A DNA stretch of 64,000 nucleotides from the NCBI RefSeq assembly GCF_036182465.1, contig NZ_CP108081.1:7068001-7132000 (forward strand), in the 5' to 3' direction. Position 1 is the first letter of the stretch, and every line of letters begins with the position of its first letter. Both the position numbers and the translations under genes were made by a program. The DNA is from Streptomyces sp. NBC_00258. Lineage in GTDB: Bacteria; Actinomycetota; Actinomycetes; Streptomycetales; Streptomycetaceae. Below, piece by piece: positions 8,681 through 17,932 of the stretch. A model generated the notes under the pieces. It saw only the letters and a program-made list of their open reading frames with translations. It had not been told where the DNA came from and did not search any database.

Positions 8681-9035
8681 AAGCCCTCCTTGGGCCCAAA
8701 GGGTTGCCCTGCTCCAGAACCTGCAAGGTGTAAACAAAAGCTTGTAAACAACTGCATTCGTCTGAAAACGACGAGAGCCCGCGGTCACATGCTCCGCAGG
8801 CTCTGTACTGCAAGGGAAACCAAACTGCAACTTGCGACGAGCGTACCCACGAGGGCAGCCGAAAGCAATAGAGGGCAAGATCACGTCACCCGGAAGTTTG
8901 GCGGGGTCGCCCGATGGGTTGACGTTGAGGTATCACTTGGCGTCACAGGGGTTGACAGGAGCGGGCTAGATCCTTTCGGAAACCACTCGGGACCCTGAAG
9001 CCTGCACCGTACCCCATGGGCGCTAGCCTCGCGAT
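8681..9035. promoter_or_regulatory. Divergent control region between csp and mqnA
   Basis: 355 bases without a gene. Near the csp side there is a direct repeat TGTAAACAA (8729-8737 and 8743-8751; TTGTTTACA in csp sense) in a locally AT-rich stretch, likely part of the csp leader. Near mqnA there are two TTGAC hexamers (TTGACG 8919-8924 and TTGACA 8952-8957) that could be -35 elements for mqnA. No well-spaced -10 box is evident. Confidence 0.45.
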
Positions 9036-9917
9036 GTGGACAATTCTCCCGAGTCTCCCGAGGGGCGTCCCGGCGCCCGCCCGTCCAGGCCGCGCGTCGG
9101 CCACATCCAGTTCCTGAACTGCCTGCCCCTCTACTGGGGGCTCGCGAGAACGGGCACGCTGCTCGATTTCGAGCTCACCAAGGACACCCCGGAGAAGCTC
9201 AGCGAGCGGCTGGTGCGGGGCGAGCTCGACATCGGCCCCATCACCCTCGTCGAGTTCCTCAGGCACGCCGACGAACTGGTCGCCTTCCCCGACATCGCGG
9301 TCGGCTGCGACGGCCCGGTGATGTCCTGCGTACTCGTCTCCCAGGTCCCGCTGGACCAGCTGGACGGAGCCAGGGTCGCCCTCGGCTCGACCTCCCGTAC
9401 GTCCGTACGTCTCGCGCAGCTCCTGCTGTCGGAGCGGTACGGCGTCCAGCCGTCCTACTACACGTGCCCGCCCGACCTCAGCCTGATGATGCAGGAGGCC
9501 GACGCGGCGGTCCTGATCGGTGACGCCGCCCTGCGCGCCAACCTCCTCGACGGCCCGCGCTACGGCCTCGCGGTGCACGACCTGGGCACGCTGTGGAAGG
9601 AGTGGACGGGCCTGCCGTTCGTCTTCGCGGTCTGGGCGGCCCGCCGGGACTACCTGGAGCGCGAGCCCGTCCTCACACGCCAGGTCCACGAGGCCTTCCT
9701 CGCCTCCCGGGACCTCTCGCTCGACGAGGTCGGCAAGGTCGCCGAGCAGGCGGCCCGCTGGGAGGCCTTCGACGAGAGCGTCCTGGAGCGCTACTTCACG
9801 ACCCTCGACTTCCGCTTCGGGGGACCGCAGCTGGAAGCGGTCACCGAGTTCGCGCGGAGGGTGGGGTCGACGACCGGGTTCGCGGCGGACGTGAAGGTGG
9901 ATCTGCTGCAGCCGTAA
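9036..9917 (+). CDS. mqnA: Chorismate dehydratase MqnA
   Basis: 293 residues. After a disordered Pro/Arg-rich start the protein opens with VGHIQFLNCLPLYWGL. It also carries ITLVEFLRHADEL, the LGSTSRTSVRLAQLLL ligand loop and a periplasmic-binding-protein-like fold, all typical of MqnA. It converts chorismate to 3-enolpyruvylbenzoate, the first committed step of the futalosine menaquinone route, in the cytosol. The GTG start at 9036 is the first in frame. Other steps of the same route are encoded at the window start (mqnE) and at 52 kb (mqnC). A protein kinase gene follows 120 bases later in the same direction. Confidence 0.9.
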   Translation: MDNSPESPEGRPGARPSRPRVGHIQFLNCLPLYWGLARTGTLLDFELTKDTPEKLSERLVRGELDIGPITLVEFLRHADELVAFPDIAVGCDGPVMSCVLVSQVPLDQLDGARVALGSTSRTSVRLAQLLLSERYGVQPSYYTCPPDLSLMMQEADAAVLIGDAALRANLLDGPRYGLAVHDLGTLWKEWTGLPFVFAVWAARRDYLEREPVLTRQVHEAFLASRDLSLDEVGKVAEQAARWEAFDESVLERYFTTLDFRFGGPQLEAVTEFARRVGSTTGFAADVKVDLLQP

Positions 9918-10040
9918 GGAAGGTCGCCCGCGTACGGCACGGCATTACCCTGCTGGACAGTGCGGCACGGCGGGATGGCGCGGCACGCACGGGGACGGGT
10001 AGGGAACGGGGTAGTGGAACACGGGGGAGGTGCGGGCACC

Positions 10041-11816
10041 ATGCAACCGCTCGGAGTCGATGAACCCACCGTCGTGGGGCCCTACCGGCTGCTGGGCCGG
10101 CTCGGCTCGGGCGGGATGGGCCGTGTCTATCTGGGCCGCAGCGCGGGCGGCCGTACTGTCGCGGTCAAGATCGTGCACCCGCACTTCGCGCTCGACGAGG
10201 AGTTCCGGGCCCGGTTCCGCCGGGAGGTGGAGGCGGCGCGGCGGGTGGGCGGCGCGTACACGGCACCCGTTCTGGACGCCGGCCCGGACGCACCGGTCCC
10301 GTGGGTCGCCACGGCCTACGCCGCGGGACCGTCCCTCGCCGCCGCGGTCGCCGACTCGGGCCCGCTCCCGGAGCATTCCGTACGGGTCCTCGGCGCCGGA
10401 CTCGCCGAGGCGCTGTCGGCGGTGCACGGCCTGGACCTCGTGCATCGCGACGTCAAGCCGTCGAACGTCCTGCTGACCCTCGACGGCCCCCTCCTCATCG
10501 ACTTCGGCATCGCCCGCGCGACGGACGGCACGGCCTCCCTGACCTCGACCGGCGTCTCCGTCGGCTCGCCCGGCTACATGTCGCCCGAGCAGATCCTCGG
10601 CAAGGGGGTCACGGGCGCGGCGGACGTCTTCTCGCTGGGTGCGGTACTGGCGTACGCGGCGACGGGATCGTCCCCGTTCCCCGGCGACTCCTCGGCCGCG
10701 CTCCTCTACAAGGTGGTCCACGAGGAGCCCGAACTGGGCGCGCTGTCGGGCGACTTGAGGGACATCGTGGCCGACTGCCTCTCGAAGGACCCGGCCGCCC
10801 GCCCGTCCCCCTCCACTCTTGCTTCCCGCCTCGCCGCGGAGGGTGCGGCGCGGCTGGTGACTGCGGGATGGCTGCCGGGACCGCTGGTGGAACAGGTCAG
10901 CCGCAGCGCGGTCCAGATCCTGAACCTGGAGGCGGCGGACGTGACGCCGTCGGGGGTGGTGGGCTTCAGCAGCCCTTCGGTGGGGGACTCCGGCTCCAAC
11001 GGACCGGCGGTGGCGGAAGGCCCCCGAGCGACGCCGGCCCCGGCCGACTCCGCACCGCCCGTCGGCGTGTTCGGCCCCCCGGACCCGTCGTACGCGCCCT
11101 ACGCGCCGCACGCATCCCAGTCACCCCATGCACCCCCGTCCGGCCCCCCGACCCATGTTCCGGAACCACACGACGCGGCGGGCCCGGACACCTCCCCCGG
11201 CAAGGTGTCCGTCAGCGTGGCCGCGACCTCCGTACCGACCGCCAACGGCCGTGGCCGCAGGCTGAGTTGCACGGTGGCGCTCGCGGTGGCGGGAGCGCTG
11301 GCGGCGGTGATGGTCGGCGGGGTGTTCGTGCTCGACCTGCTGCCGGGCGGGGACAACGACAGCGACAGTGGCAGCGACGCGGGCGGACCCGCCAACTCCC
11401 AGCCCGCGGCCACCCCGAGCGCGTCTGCGCCGAGCGCCTCCGGCACGGGCGGCAGCGACCTCTCCGCGATCCCCAGCTCCTACCTCGGCACCTGGGAGGG
11501 CGACGGCTTCGCCCTCGACGGCAAGCTGCCCATGGGTACGTTCCGCGTCACCGTCAGCCAGGCCGAGGTGGGCGACCAGCTCGGCACCTTCCGCCAGACC
11601 GACCTCATCGGCGGCATCTGCGACACCGACCTCGTCCTCAAGAAGGTCACACCCAAGCAACTGATCGCCACCAGCATCTCCAAGCCGTCCACGACCTCCG
11701 AGTGCACGACGGGCCGCCACGAGGTCCGCCTGATCCCGGTGGGCGACGACCTCCGCTACGAGACGGACAACGCGGACGCGGGAGATCCGGTGGCCCGGAT
11801 GTCGAAGGTCGAATGA
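10041..11816 (+). CDS. Membrane-anchored Hanks-type Ser/Thr protein kinase
   Basis: 591 residues. The kinase domain (15-270) has a Gly-rich loop GRLGSGGMGRVYLG, VAVK with Lys43, HRDVKPSN with Asp137, DFG with Asp154, and GSPGYMSPEQ, so it should be active. A Pro/Ala linker follows, then one membrane segment near residues 410-433 and an extracellular domain of about 150 residues with three or four Cys. Start ATG 10041 was chosen for GGGGGAGG ten bases ahead; the longer frame has no such site. It converges on the EssC-like ATPase gene, which carries an FHA (phosphothreonine-binding) domain, suggesting the two proteins work together. Confidence 0.9.
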   Translation: MQPLGVDEPTVVGPYRLLGRLGSGGMGRVYLGRSAGGRTVAVKIVHPHFALDEEFRARFRREVEAARRVGGAYTAPVLDAGPDAPVPWVATAYAAGPSLAAAVADSGPLPEHSVRVLGAGLAEALSAVHGLDLVHRDVKPSNVLLTLDGPLLIDFGIARATDGTASLTSTGVSVGSPGYMSPEQILGKGVTGAADVFSLGAVLAYAATGSSPFPGDSSAALLYKVVHEEPELGALSGDLRDIVADCLSKDPAARPSPSTLASRLAAEGAARLVTAGWLPGPLVEQVSRSAVQILNLEAADVTPSGVVGFSSPSVGDSGSNGPAVAEGPRATPAPADSAPPVGVFGPPDPSYAPYAPHASQSPHAPPSGPPTHVPEPHDAAGPDTSPGKVSVSVAATSVPTANGRGRRLSCTVALAVAGALAAVMVGGVFVLDLLPGGDNDSDSGSDAGGPANSQPAATPSASAPSASGTGGSDLSAIPSSYLGTWEGDGFALDGKLPMGTFRVTVSQAEVGDQLGTFRQTDLIGGICDTDLVLKKVTPKQLIATSISKPSTTSECTTGRHEVRLIPVGDDLRYETDNADAGDPVARMSKVE

Positions 11817-11860
11817 GCCGCTGAGCGGCATGGCCGGCGGTGTCGGTGTGGGCGTCGGAC

Positions 11861-11893
11861 CGGGCGTCGGCGGCCTCTGACCGCCGACGCCCG
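11861..11893. terminator. Bidirectional terminator between kinase and EssC-like genes
   Basis: Perfect 13-bp stem CGGGCGTCGGCGG (11861-11873) and CCGCCGACGCCCG (11881-11893) with a 7-base loop, placed between two converging stop codons. It should serve both transcripts. Confidence 0.75.
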
Positions 11894-11907
11894 AACCCTC
11901 CGCGCCG

Positions 11908-14900
11908 CTACAGCGGCACGGTCACCGTGACCGGTTCCCCGTTGCCCAGGTGGAGCATTCCCTTGCCCGGGGTGATCGGGCCGCCGACCATGCTGCGGGT
12001 GGTGCGGATGCCGATCAGTTCGCCGGCGCCGGAGTCCTGGGGGGAGAGGAGGATGCCGCGGCGGCCCTTCTTGGCCTCGACCTGCCACCCGGAGAAGCCG
12101 CTGCAGACCTCTTCCTCGTCGCCGCCGATGACGAGCGCGAGGCCGCGGTCGGCGCCGCGCTGGACGAGACGCTTCAACTCGCGCTCGCAGTCCGCGTCCT
12201 CCAGGACCTCGCCGTCGTCGACGACGACCACGATGGGCTCCTCGGGGGACGCCGACTCGATCGCCTCGTTGAAGTCGTCGCTCTCGATGTCGTCGTCGGT
12301 GAAGACCTTCAGCACGCCGTCCTGGCCGTCGAGTTCACGGAGAGGCGACGGGCGCGGGGCCGCGATGACGAGGCGTACGCCCTGGAGGAGGTACGAGCGG
12401 GCGAGGTTCAGCAGTGCAGTGCTGCGGCCCGACTTCGCGGGGCCCGCGACGACGAACGTCGGTACGCCCTGCGAGAGGTCCGGGCCGAAGGCCATGATGT
12501 CGTCGCCGCCGATACCGGCCAGACCCCACAGCTTGGACTGCGCGACCGCCGGGTCCCGCATCTCCCAGGCGTCCGCGAAACCGATGCGGGAGGGCAGGGA
12601 GTCCACCCGGAACGGGCGCCGGGCGCGCGGGACTTCGGCGTCCCGGGCCGCGGCCGCCTCGCCGATCGTGGCGAGCGCCGCCGCCTGCCCCTGACCGGTC
12701 AGGTCGTCGGACAGCAGCGCGAACTGCGTCTCGATCGCCGACTCGTTCTTGAAGCCGCGCCCCGGCGGGATCTCCTCGGGCACCTTGCGCGCGTTGATGC
12801 CGAGCATCGAGAAGTCGGACTTGTCGGCGAGCCGCAGGCCGTACTTCTCCTCCGTGAGCGAGGCCATCCGGCCGAGCAGCACCTGCCGGTCACCCGTGAC
12901 GACGAGGTGGATGCCGACGCTCGCGCCCTCGCGCATCATCGTCTGCAACTCGTCCGTCAGCTCACCGTGGTTGTACTCGCCGAGCGTCGGCAGCCAGCCC
13001 TCCCACCGGTCGAGCAGTACGACGATGTGCGGCAGCCGCTCCTCCTCGGTGACGGACGCCCGCTGTTCACCGATGTCGGCGAACCCCTTGTCGGACAACA
13101 GGTCCTGACGTCTCGTCAACTCGCCCTTGAGGCGCGTGACCAGTCGTACGGCCCGTTCCGTCTGGTTACGCGCGACGACGGCACCGCAGTGCGGCAGCCG
13201 CGTCAGCGCGTTGAGCGCGCCGTTGCCGCAGTCGATGCCGTACAGGTGCACGTCCGACGAGGAGTGCGTGCGGGCGATCGATCCGGCGAGGGTCCGCAGG
13301 ATCTGCGAACGGCCGCTGCGCGGCGCACCGCCCACGATGAGGTGCCCGAAGGAGGAGAAGTCGACGACGACCGGGCGGCGGGCCTGGTCGGCGGGCAGGT
13401 CCTCGACGCCGAACGGGGCCGGCGGCAGCTTGCCCGCCGCGAGTGCGGCTCCCGCGGGCATCTCGACCTCGTCCAGCAGCAGTGTCTCGGAGAGCGCGGG
13501 CAGCCACGGGCTGTGCTGGGAGGGGATGCCGAGCGTCCCGTTGGCGTCGCGGATCGCGTCCACGAGCACCTTCAGGTCGGTGATCTCCTCCTCCTCGCGC
13601 GCCTCGGCCTTCGGCTTGACCAGCGCGGCACGGCCCAGGTCCTCCCAGGCCAGCGGCCCGGCCCAGGGCGCGAGCACCGTCGGGTCGGCGGCTCCGGGCC
13701 GCCGACCGCCGACACGTCCCGACTGGAACGGCACGAGCGAGGCGTGCCCGAGCCGGACGTACGCGCGGCCCGGCGTGCTCTTGGAGATGTGCCCGGCCTC
13801 GGGCGAGTCGATGACGTCGCTCGACTCGCCGCCGTCCGTCACGCGCAGCGCGATACGGAGGTTGGTGTTGGCCCGGATTTCGGGTGACACGACACCACTC
13901 GGCCGCTGGGTGGCGAGCAGCAGGTGGATCCCGAGCGAACGGCCTCGCTGGGCGATGTTGACCAGACCCGTCACGAAGTCGGGCAGGTCACGCACCATCG
14001 AGGCGAACTCGTCGATGACGATGAGGAGTCGGGGCAGCGGCCGGTTCGAGGGATCACGCCGTACGAGATCCTGGTAGTCCTCGATGTCCTTGGCGTCGGC
14101 GGCGGCCAGGATGTGCTCGCGCCGGTGCAGTTCGGCGCCGAGCGACTCCAGGGCCCGCTCGACGAGGTGGGCGTCGAGGTCGGTGACCATGCCGACGGTG
14201 TGCGGCAGGTTCACACAGTCCTTGAAGGCCGCGCCACCCTTGTAGTCGACCAGCACGAACGTCATGTTCTCGGGTGTGTTCGCCACGGCCAGCGCGGCCA
14301 CGATGGTCTGCAGCAGCTCCGACTTGCCCGAACCGGTCGTACCGGCGATCAGACCGTGCGGCCCGTCCCGCCGGATGTCGATGCCGAACGCCCCGTCGTA
14401 CGACTCACCGACGACCGCCATCGTCGACTGCCCGCCCATGCGCCAGCGGGCGGAGATCGCGTCGCTCGTCGGCGGCTCCAGCTGGAGCACGTCGAGCAGC
14501 CGGCTGGAGCCGGGCAGCGCCGAGTCCTCGGTCTCGCCGCTGATGTCGCGGATGGGGGAGAGGGACCGGGACAGACGGGCGCACCAGGCCGCCGACACGA
14601 AGTCGGGCCGTACGTTCTTGACCCGGGCCGTGCCCGTCTGCTCGACGCGCAGCCGCAGTTCGAGCGGCTTCTGCTCGCCCGTCTGCTGGTCGTCGGGCTC
14701 GGCGGTGTGCCAGGCCTGGAAGGAGGGGAAGCCGCTGCCCTGGGCGGCCGGTTCCCGGGACGCCGTGACCGAGGTGACGTGCTCCTCGGGCTTCGGTTCG
14801 GCGATGACGATGGCCTGGCACTCGCCGGGCAGGAACCGTTCCTCGGCGTCGAGGCAGATCGCGTACATGCTGACGCCCGGGCCTTCGCGCAGCAGCCGCA

Positions 14901-16506
14901 CCACACCCGGCATGGACCGGAGCCGCCGAGAACCGTCCCAGATCACCACAATGTCCGGGTCGGTGAAGCTGGTCTGGCGCCCGTTCTCCTTGGCCGCCTT
15001 CTGGCGGGCGTCGAGGAGCTGGGTGAGTTCGCCGATGCGGGCGCCTACGGTCTCGGCGTCCGTACCGATCAGGACGTTGGCGTCCTGGGCGCCGGAGGGG
15101 CGCGAGTGCGGCAGCCAGCGGACCCAGTCCCAGGTGGTCTGGGCGCTGTTCTCGGTGAGGACGTAGAACTGCACGTCGAGCGGGCTGTGCAGCACGGCGC
15201 TCTGCGCGACGATCCAACGCCCGATGGACTGGGCAGAGTCGCCTGGGCCCGCGATCCCGACGACCCCGCGCTCGCGCAGCGGCAGCGTCACCGGGGCGTC
15301 CTGGATCTTCCAGGTGACCTCGCGCTTGTGGTCGTCCTGCTCGGGGTCGTCGAGCACGACCTCGGAGGGCAGCTGCCCCGTGCCGACGCGGAGGACGAGA
15401 TGGTCGGCGTCGGTACGCCGCCGCTCCCACAGCCGCGTACGGGGCCCGGTGCTCATGGACAGCACGGTCGCGGGATCGGGCACGGCGAGCCGCCGGTCGA
15501 GCCGCTCGGCTATCAGGGCGTCCTGAGCGTCCTTCTCGATCCGCTCCTTGTGCTCCTTGTACTCCTTGACCTGCTTCGCATGGGACTTGCGCCCGTGCTT
15601 CTTGTCCATGAAGTAGTTGCCGAAGAGGATCAGCGGGCTCAGCAGAGCCATGATCAGGTAGTACCAGCGCCCGAAGATCATCACGGCGACGACCGCGCCG
15701 ACCAGCGGGGTCAGGGCCATCAGCCAGGGCAGCGGGCGGGCCTCGAAGTCGCGCGGCGGGGCGGGCAGCTTGAACCGGGTCTGGCGCTCGGGCGGCTGGA
15801 GCCGGGGCGGCCGGTTGTAGTCGAGCCCGGCCCCGTCGTCGGACCACTTCAGGGCGGCGTTGGGCGGGGAATAGCGGTCGAGTTCGAGAAGGGTGTTGCC
15901 GACGGCGACCTGGGCGCCGAGGGGCCAGTCCTTGCCGTCGAGGGGCTCGCCGTCGAGGGTGACGCCGCCCTTGTCCTTGTCGTCCTTGTCATCCCTGTTG
16001 TTCCGGTCATCCCCGTGTGCGACGACCTGACAGGTTCCGTCCGTTGCAACTGACAACGTCAGCGCGCGGGAGGGAAGCTCGGGATCGTCGATCCGTACGT
16101 AGGAGGCGGGGCCGCTGCCGATGTCGTACCGCCCGATGCCGAGCCGGTGCACGGCGCCGGCGGCGGGCCCGCTCGCGACGCGCAGCTCGACCAGGCCGGT
16201 CGGCTCGCCGGGCAGGCAGCCGGCGGGGTCGTGCAGGCTGACGACGGCGCCTTCGCGCAGGGGTGAGGTGCCGATCGTGGAGGCCGGGTCGACGGGATGG
16301 CCGTCGACATAGGCGAGGGGCGCCCCGCCGCTGCCCGCCTGCTGTCCGTGCTGTCCGATGGGGATGATCTGTGCCCCGCCGCTGTAGCCGACGTGGGCGG
16401 CCAGCTCTTTCGCGATGTCCCCCACCGAGGACTCGGGATCCGCGTCGAGCACCACGTCGGCGTTGGCGCCGCCCAGTGGATCGACGACGGTCAGAGTCAG
16501 GCGCAC
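11908..16506 (-). CDS. Type VII secretion ATPase, EssC/EccC-like, with FHA domain
   Basis: 1,532 residues. Order: an N-terminal small domain (1-95, ubiquitin-like or degenerate FHA by pattern); an FHA domain (about 105-210, with GRYDIGSG and VRIDDPELPSR) interrupted by an Asp/Lys-rich insert; two membrane segments (about 258-300); then three FtsK/SpoIIIE-type ATPase domains. Domain 1 has an intact Walker A GTTGSGKS near 721 and Walker B LLIVIDEFA. Domains 2 (GAPRSGRS, near 1058) and 3 (GPAKSGRS, near 1354) have Arg in place of the catalytic Lys. It should be the motor that pulls WXG100 substrates through the membrane. The GTG start at 16506 has GGGGAGGA six bases ahead. It is divergent from a WXG100-like gene. 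Confidence 0.88.
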   Translation of the reverse strand: MRLTLTVVDPLGGANADVVLDADPESSVGDIAKELAAHVGYSGGAQIIPIGQHGQQAGSGGAPLAYVDGHPVDPASTIGTSPLREGAVVSLHDPAGCLPGEPTGLVELRVASGPAAGAVHRLGIGRYDIGSGPASYVRIDDPELPSRALTLSVATDGTCQVVAHGDDRNNRDDKDDKDKGGVTLDGEPLDGKDWPLGAQVAVGNTLLELDRYSPPNAALKWSDDGAGLDYNRPPRLQPPERQTRFKLPAPPRDFEARPLPWLMALTPLVGAVVAVMIFGRWYYLIMALLSPLILFGNYFMDKKHGRKSHAKQVKEYKEHKERIEKDAQDALIAERLDRRLAVPDPATVLSMSTGPRTRLWERRRTDADHLVLRVGTGQLPSEVVLDDPEQDDHKREVTWKIQDAPVTLPLRERGVVGIAGPGDSAQSIGRWIVAQSAVLHSPLDVQFYVLTENSAQTTWDWVRWLPHSRPSGAQDANVLIGTDAETVGARIGELTQLLDARQKAAKENGRQTSFTDPDIVVIWDGSRRLRSMPGVVRLLREGPGVSMYAICLDAEERFLPGECQAIVIAEPKPEEHVTSVTASREPAAQGSGFPSFQAWHTAEPDDQQTGEQKPLELRLRVEQTGTARVKNVRPDFVSAAWCARLSRSLSPIRDISGETEDSALPGSSRLLDVLQLEPPTSDAISARWRMGGQSTMAVVGESYDGAFGIDIRRDGPHGLIAGTTGSGKSELLQTIVAALAVANTPENMTFVLVDYKGGAAFKDCVNLPHTVGMVTDLDAHLVERALESLGAELHRREHILAAADAKDIEDYQDLVRRDPSNRPLPRLLIVIDEFASMVRDLPDFVTGLVNIAQRGRSLGIHLLLATQRPSGVVSPEIRANTNLRIALRVTDGGESSDVIDSPEAGHISKSTPGRAYVRLGHASLVPFQSGRVGGRRPGAADPTVLAPWAGPLAWEDLGRAALVKPKAEAREEEEITDLKVLVDAIRDANGTLGIPSQHSPWLPALSETLLLDEVEMPAGAALAAGKLPPAPFGVEDLPADQARRPVVVDFSSFGHLIVGGAPRSGRSQILRTLAGSIARTHSSSDVHLYGIDCGNGALNALTRLPHCGAVVARNQTERAVRLVTRLKGELTRRQDLLSDKGFADIGEQRASVTEEERLPHIVVLLDRWEGWLPTLGEYNHGELTDELQTMMREGASVGIHLVVTGDRQVLLGRMASLTEEKYGLRLADKSDFSMLGINARKVPEEIPPGRGFKNESAIETQFALLSDDLTGQGQAAALATIGEAAAARDAEVPRARRPFRVDSLPSRIGFADAWEMRDPAVAQSKLWGLAGIGGDDIMAFGPDLSQGVPTFVVAGPAKSGRSTALLNLARSYLLQGVRLVIAAPRPSPLRELDGQDGVLKVFTDDDIESDDFNEAIESASPEEPIVVVVDDGEVLEDADCERELKRLVQRGADRGLALVIGGDEEEVCSGFSGWQVEAKKGRRGILLSPQDSGAGELIGIRTTRSMVGGPITPGKGMLHLGNGEPVTVTVPL

Positions 16507-16736
16507 GATCGTCCTCCCCGTTGACTGCACTCCTACTGCCCCGTGACGATATCCGCTCCACCCTTCCCACAGGCAACGGCGTATGTGCTGGTTCCCTGAA
16601 GGCTCTTGACGGATCCGGGGTGTGCGGCTGCAAGCGTCCTGCGTAAGCTGCAGACTCGGCGGACGATCGCATCATCCGCAACGGGAGCCACGGGGGTTGG
16701 CCCTGCGGCAAGTCGAGTTGTTATGGAGGACGCCAC

Positions 16737-17042
16737 ATGGCCGGCGGCAAAGACGCAGATATCACTTATGACGAGATGCACAAGGCGGCTACCAAGCTGA
16801 CCGACGCCAAGGACAAGATCGACGAGAAGCTCGACGCCCTTGAGCGCTACATCCAGGGCCTCGTCAAGGACGGCTACACCACCCGCAAGGGCTCGCAGGC
16901 CTTCGAGGACTCCTTCACCGAGTTCAAGAAGGGCGCGAAGGACACGATCGAGGGCCTGACCGGCATGTCCAAGTTCCTGACCAGCGCCGCGAAGGCGTAC
17001 CAGGACCTGGATGATGAGCTGGCCAAGGGCGTCAAGGGCTGA
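16737..17042 (+). CDS. WXG100-family secreted protein lacking the Trp
   Basis: 101 residues, all helical. The turn between the two helices reads VKDGYTTRKGSQAFEDSF, and there is no Trp in the protein at all. The position that is FxxxW in three other small WXG proteins of this window is FxxxF here. The C-terminus has YQDLDDELAKGVKG, which fits the YxxxD/E export signal of type VII substrates. TGGAGGACGCCAC precedes the ATG. Being divergent from the EssC-like ATPase, it is probably that motor's primary substrate. A strong terminator follows. Confidence 0.85.
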   Translation: MAGGKDADITYDEMHKAATKLTDAKDKIDEKLDALERYIQGLVKDGYTTRKGSQAFEDSFTEFKKGAKDTIEGLTGMSKFLTSAAKAYQDLDDELAKGVKG

Positions 17043-17099
17043 AACTGCCCTTTGGGGCGACCCGTCGCTTTTGGGCGGCTGGGGCCGCCCGGTGCAGGT

Positions 17100-17137
17100 C
17101 CGGTGCGGTGGGAGGCTTCGGCGTCCCACCGCACCGG
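17100..17137 (+). terminator. Terminator after the WXG100-like gene
   Basis: Perfect 14-bp stem CCGGTGCGGTGGGA (17100-17113) and TCCCACCGCACCGG (17124-17137) with a 10-base loop, about 60 bases past the stop codon. It would let the small substrate be made in excess of the genes downstream. Confidence 0.75.
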
Positions 17138-17201
17138 GCTGTTCCGGGGCCCGCGTGACCGCGGCAGGTTCGGTACGGCAGGTTCGGTTCAGGGGGGTGC
17201 C

Positions 17202-17747
17202 ATGAGTGGCGACGGCGGGCAGGGGTTCCGGGCGCGGGACGGTCTGGGTATCGCCGGAATGGTCATCGGCGCAGGTGCTGTGCTCCTCGTGGCTCTCGGG
17301 GCATGGAAATGGTTCGTCCGGAAGTCCGCCCCATGGGTGCTGGACTGGCCCGGCGGGCCATGGGCGGTAGGTGCCGTCTTCGGGCTGATCATGGTGGCGG
17401 GCTCCATCGGCGCCCTGCGGTTCTCGGCGGTCGACTCGGGCGCCTCGAAGCCGCGGCGCGCGGGCCGTGTGGCAGGCGTATCGATCTGCGGCGGGTCGGC
17501 GTTCGGGGCGTTCATGTACGTACTCGGAGCGTTGCCCGGCAAGAACTGCTCGTCGAGCGAACTCGGCTGTGAGTACATCCCCGGCTCGGGCAGTGCCCTC
17601 GTCTCCAGCGTGCTCACGGCGGCCGTCGTGGGATGGCTCGCCTTCCGTGTGAGCAGTGCCCGCGCCGAGGCGCAAGCCGCCCGGGAACGGGTCCGGATGA
17701 AGAAGCTGCGGAAGAAGGGCAAGGGGAAGAACCGGGCTGCCCGGTGA
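17202..17747 (+). CDS. Four-helix integral membrane protein, unknown function
   Basis: 181 residues with four hydrophobic segments (about 15-37, 48-70, 88-107 and 128-148) and a strongly basic tail (RMKKLRKKGKGKNRAAR). Cys residues occur in the loop KNCSSSELGCEYIPGSG, probably outside. No known domain recognised. The start at ATG 17202 (MSGDGGQG) follows AGGGGGG; the longer frame adds an Arg/Gly-rich stretch with no support. The gene opens a rightward group with a lipoprotein and a secreted protein that have paralogues at 46-48 kb, near another WXG gene, so a role in the same secretion system is possible. Confidence 0.65.
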   Translation: MSGDGGQGFRARDGLGIAGMVIGAGAVLLVALGAWKWFVRKSAPWVLDWPGGPWAVGAVFGLIMVAGSIGALRFSAVDSGASKPRRAGRVAGVSICGGSAFGAFMYVLGALPGKNCSSSELGCEYIPGSGSALVSSVLTAAVVGWLAFRVSSARAEAQAARERVRMKKLRKKGKGKNRAAR

Positions 17748-17932
17748 CCGTGAGGCGTTGGCGTTCGGGAACCGGATGTCGACTGCTTCGCGTGTCTACC
17801 TGTGTCCCTCAGGTCTCTCGGATCCCTCAAGTCCGTTCCGGCACAAGGCACTTCATCACCGCCCAGCACTACTGAAGCTCACCAAAAGCGCACTTACCGG
17901 AAATATCGATCACTCAACCCTGGGATACGTAC

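Noticed and set aside
13924..16053. A 709-residue open frame antisense to the EssC-like gene
   Set aside because: Typical high-GC shadow: His/Arg/Gly/Asp-rich composition, no domain, and the opposite strand has clear ATPase motifs.
11908..17042. A complete ESX (EccB-EccC-EccD-EccE-MycP) locus
   Set aside because: Only the ATPase and WXG genes were found; no subtilisin-like mycosin or other core membrane component is in the window.
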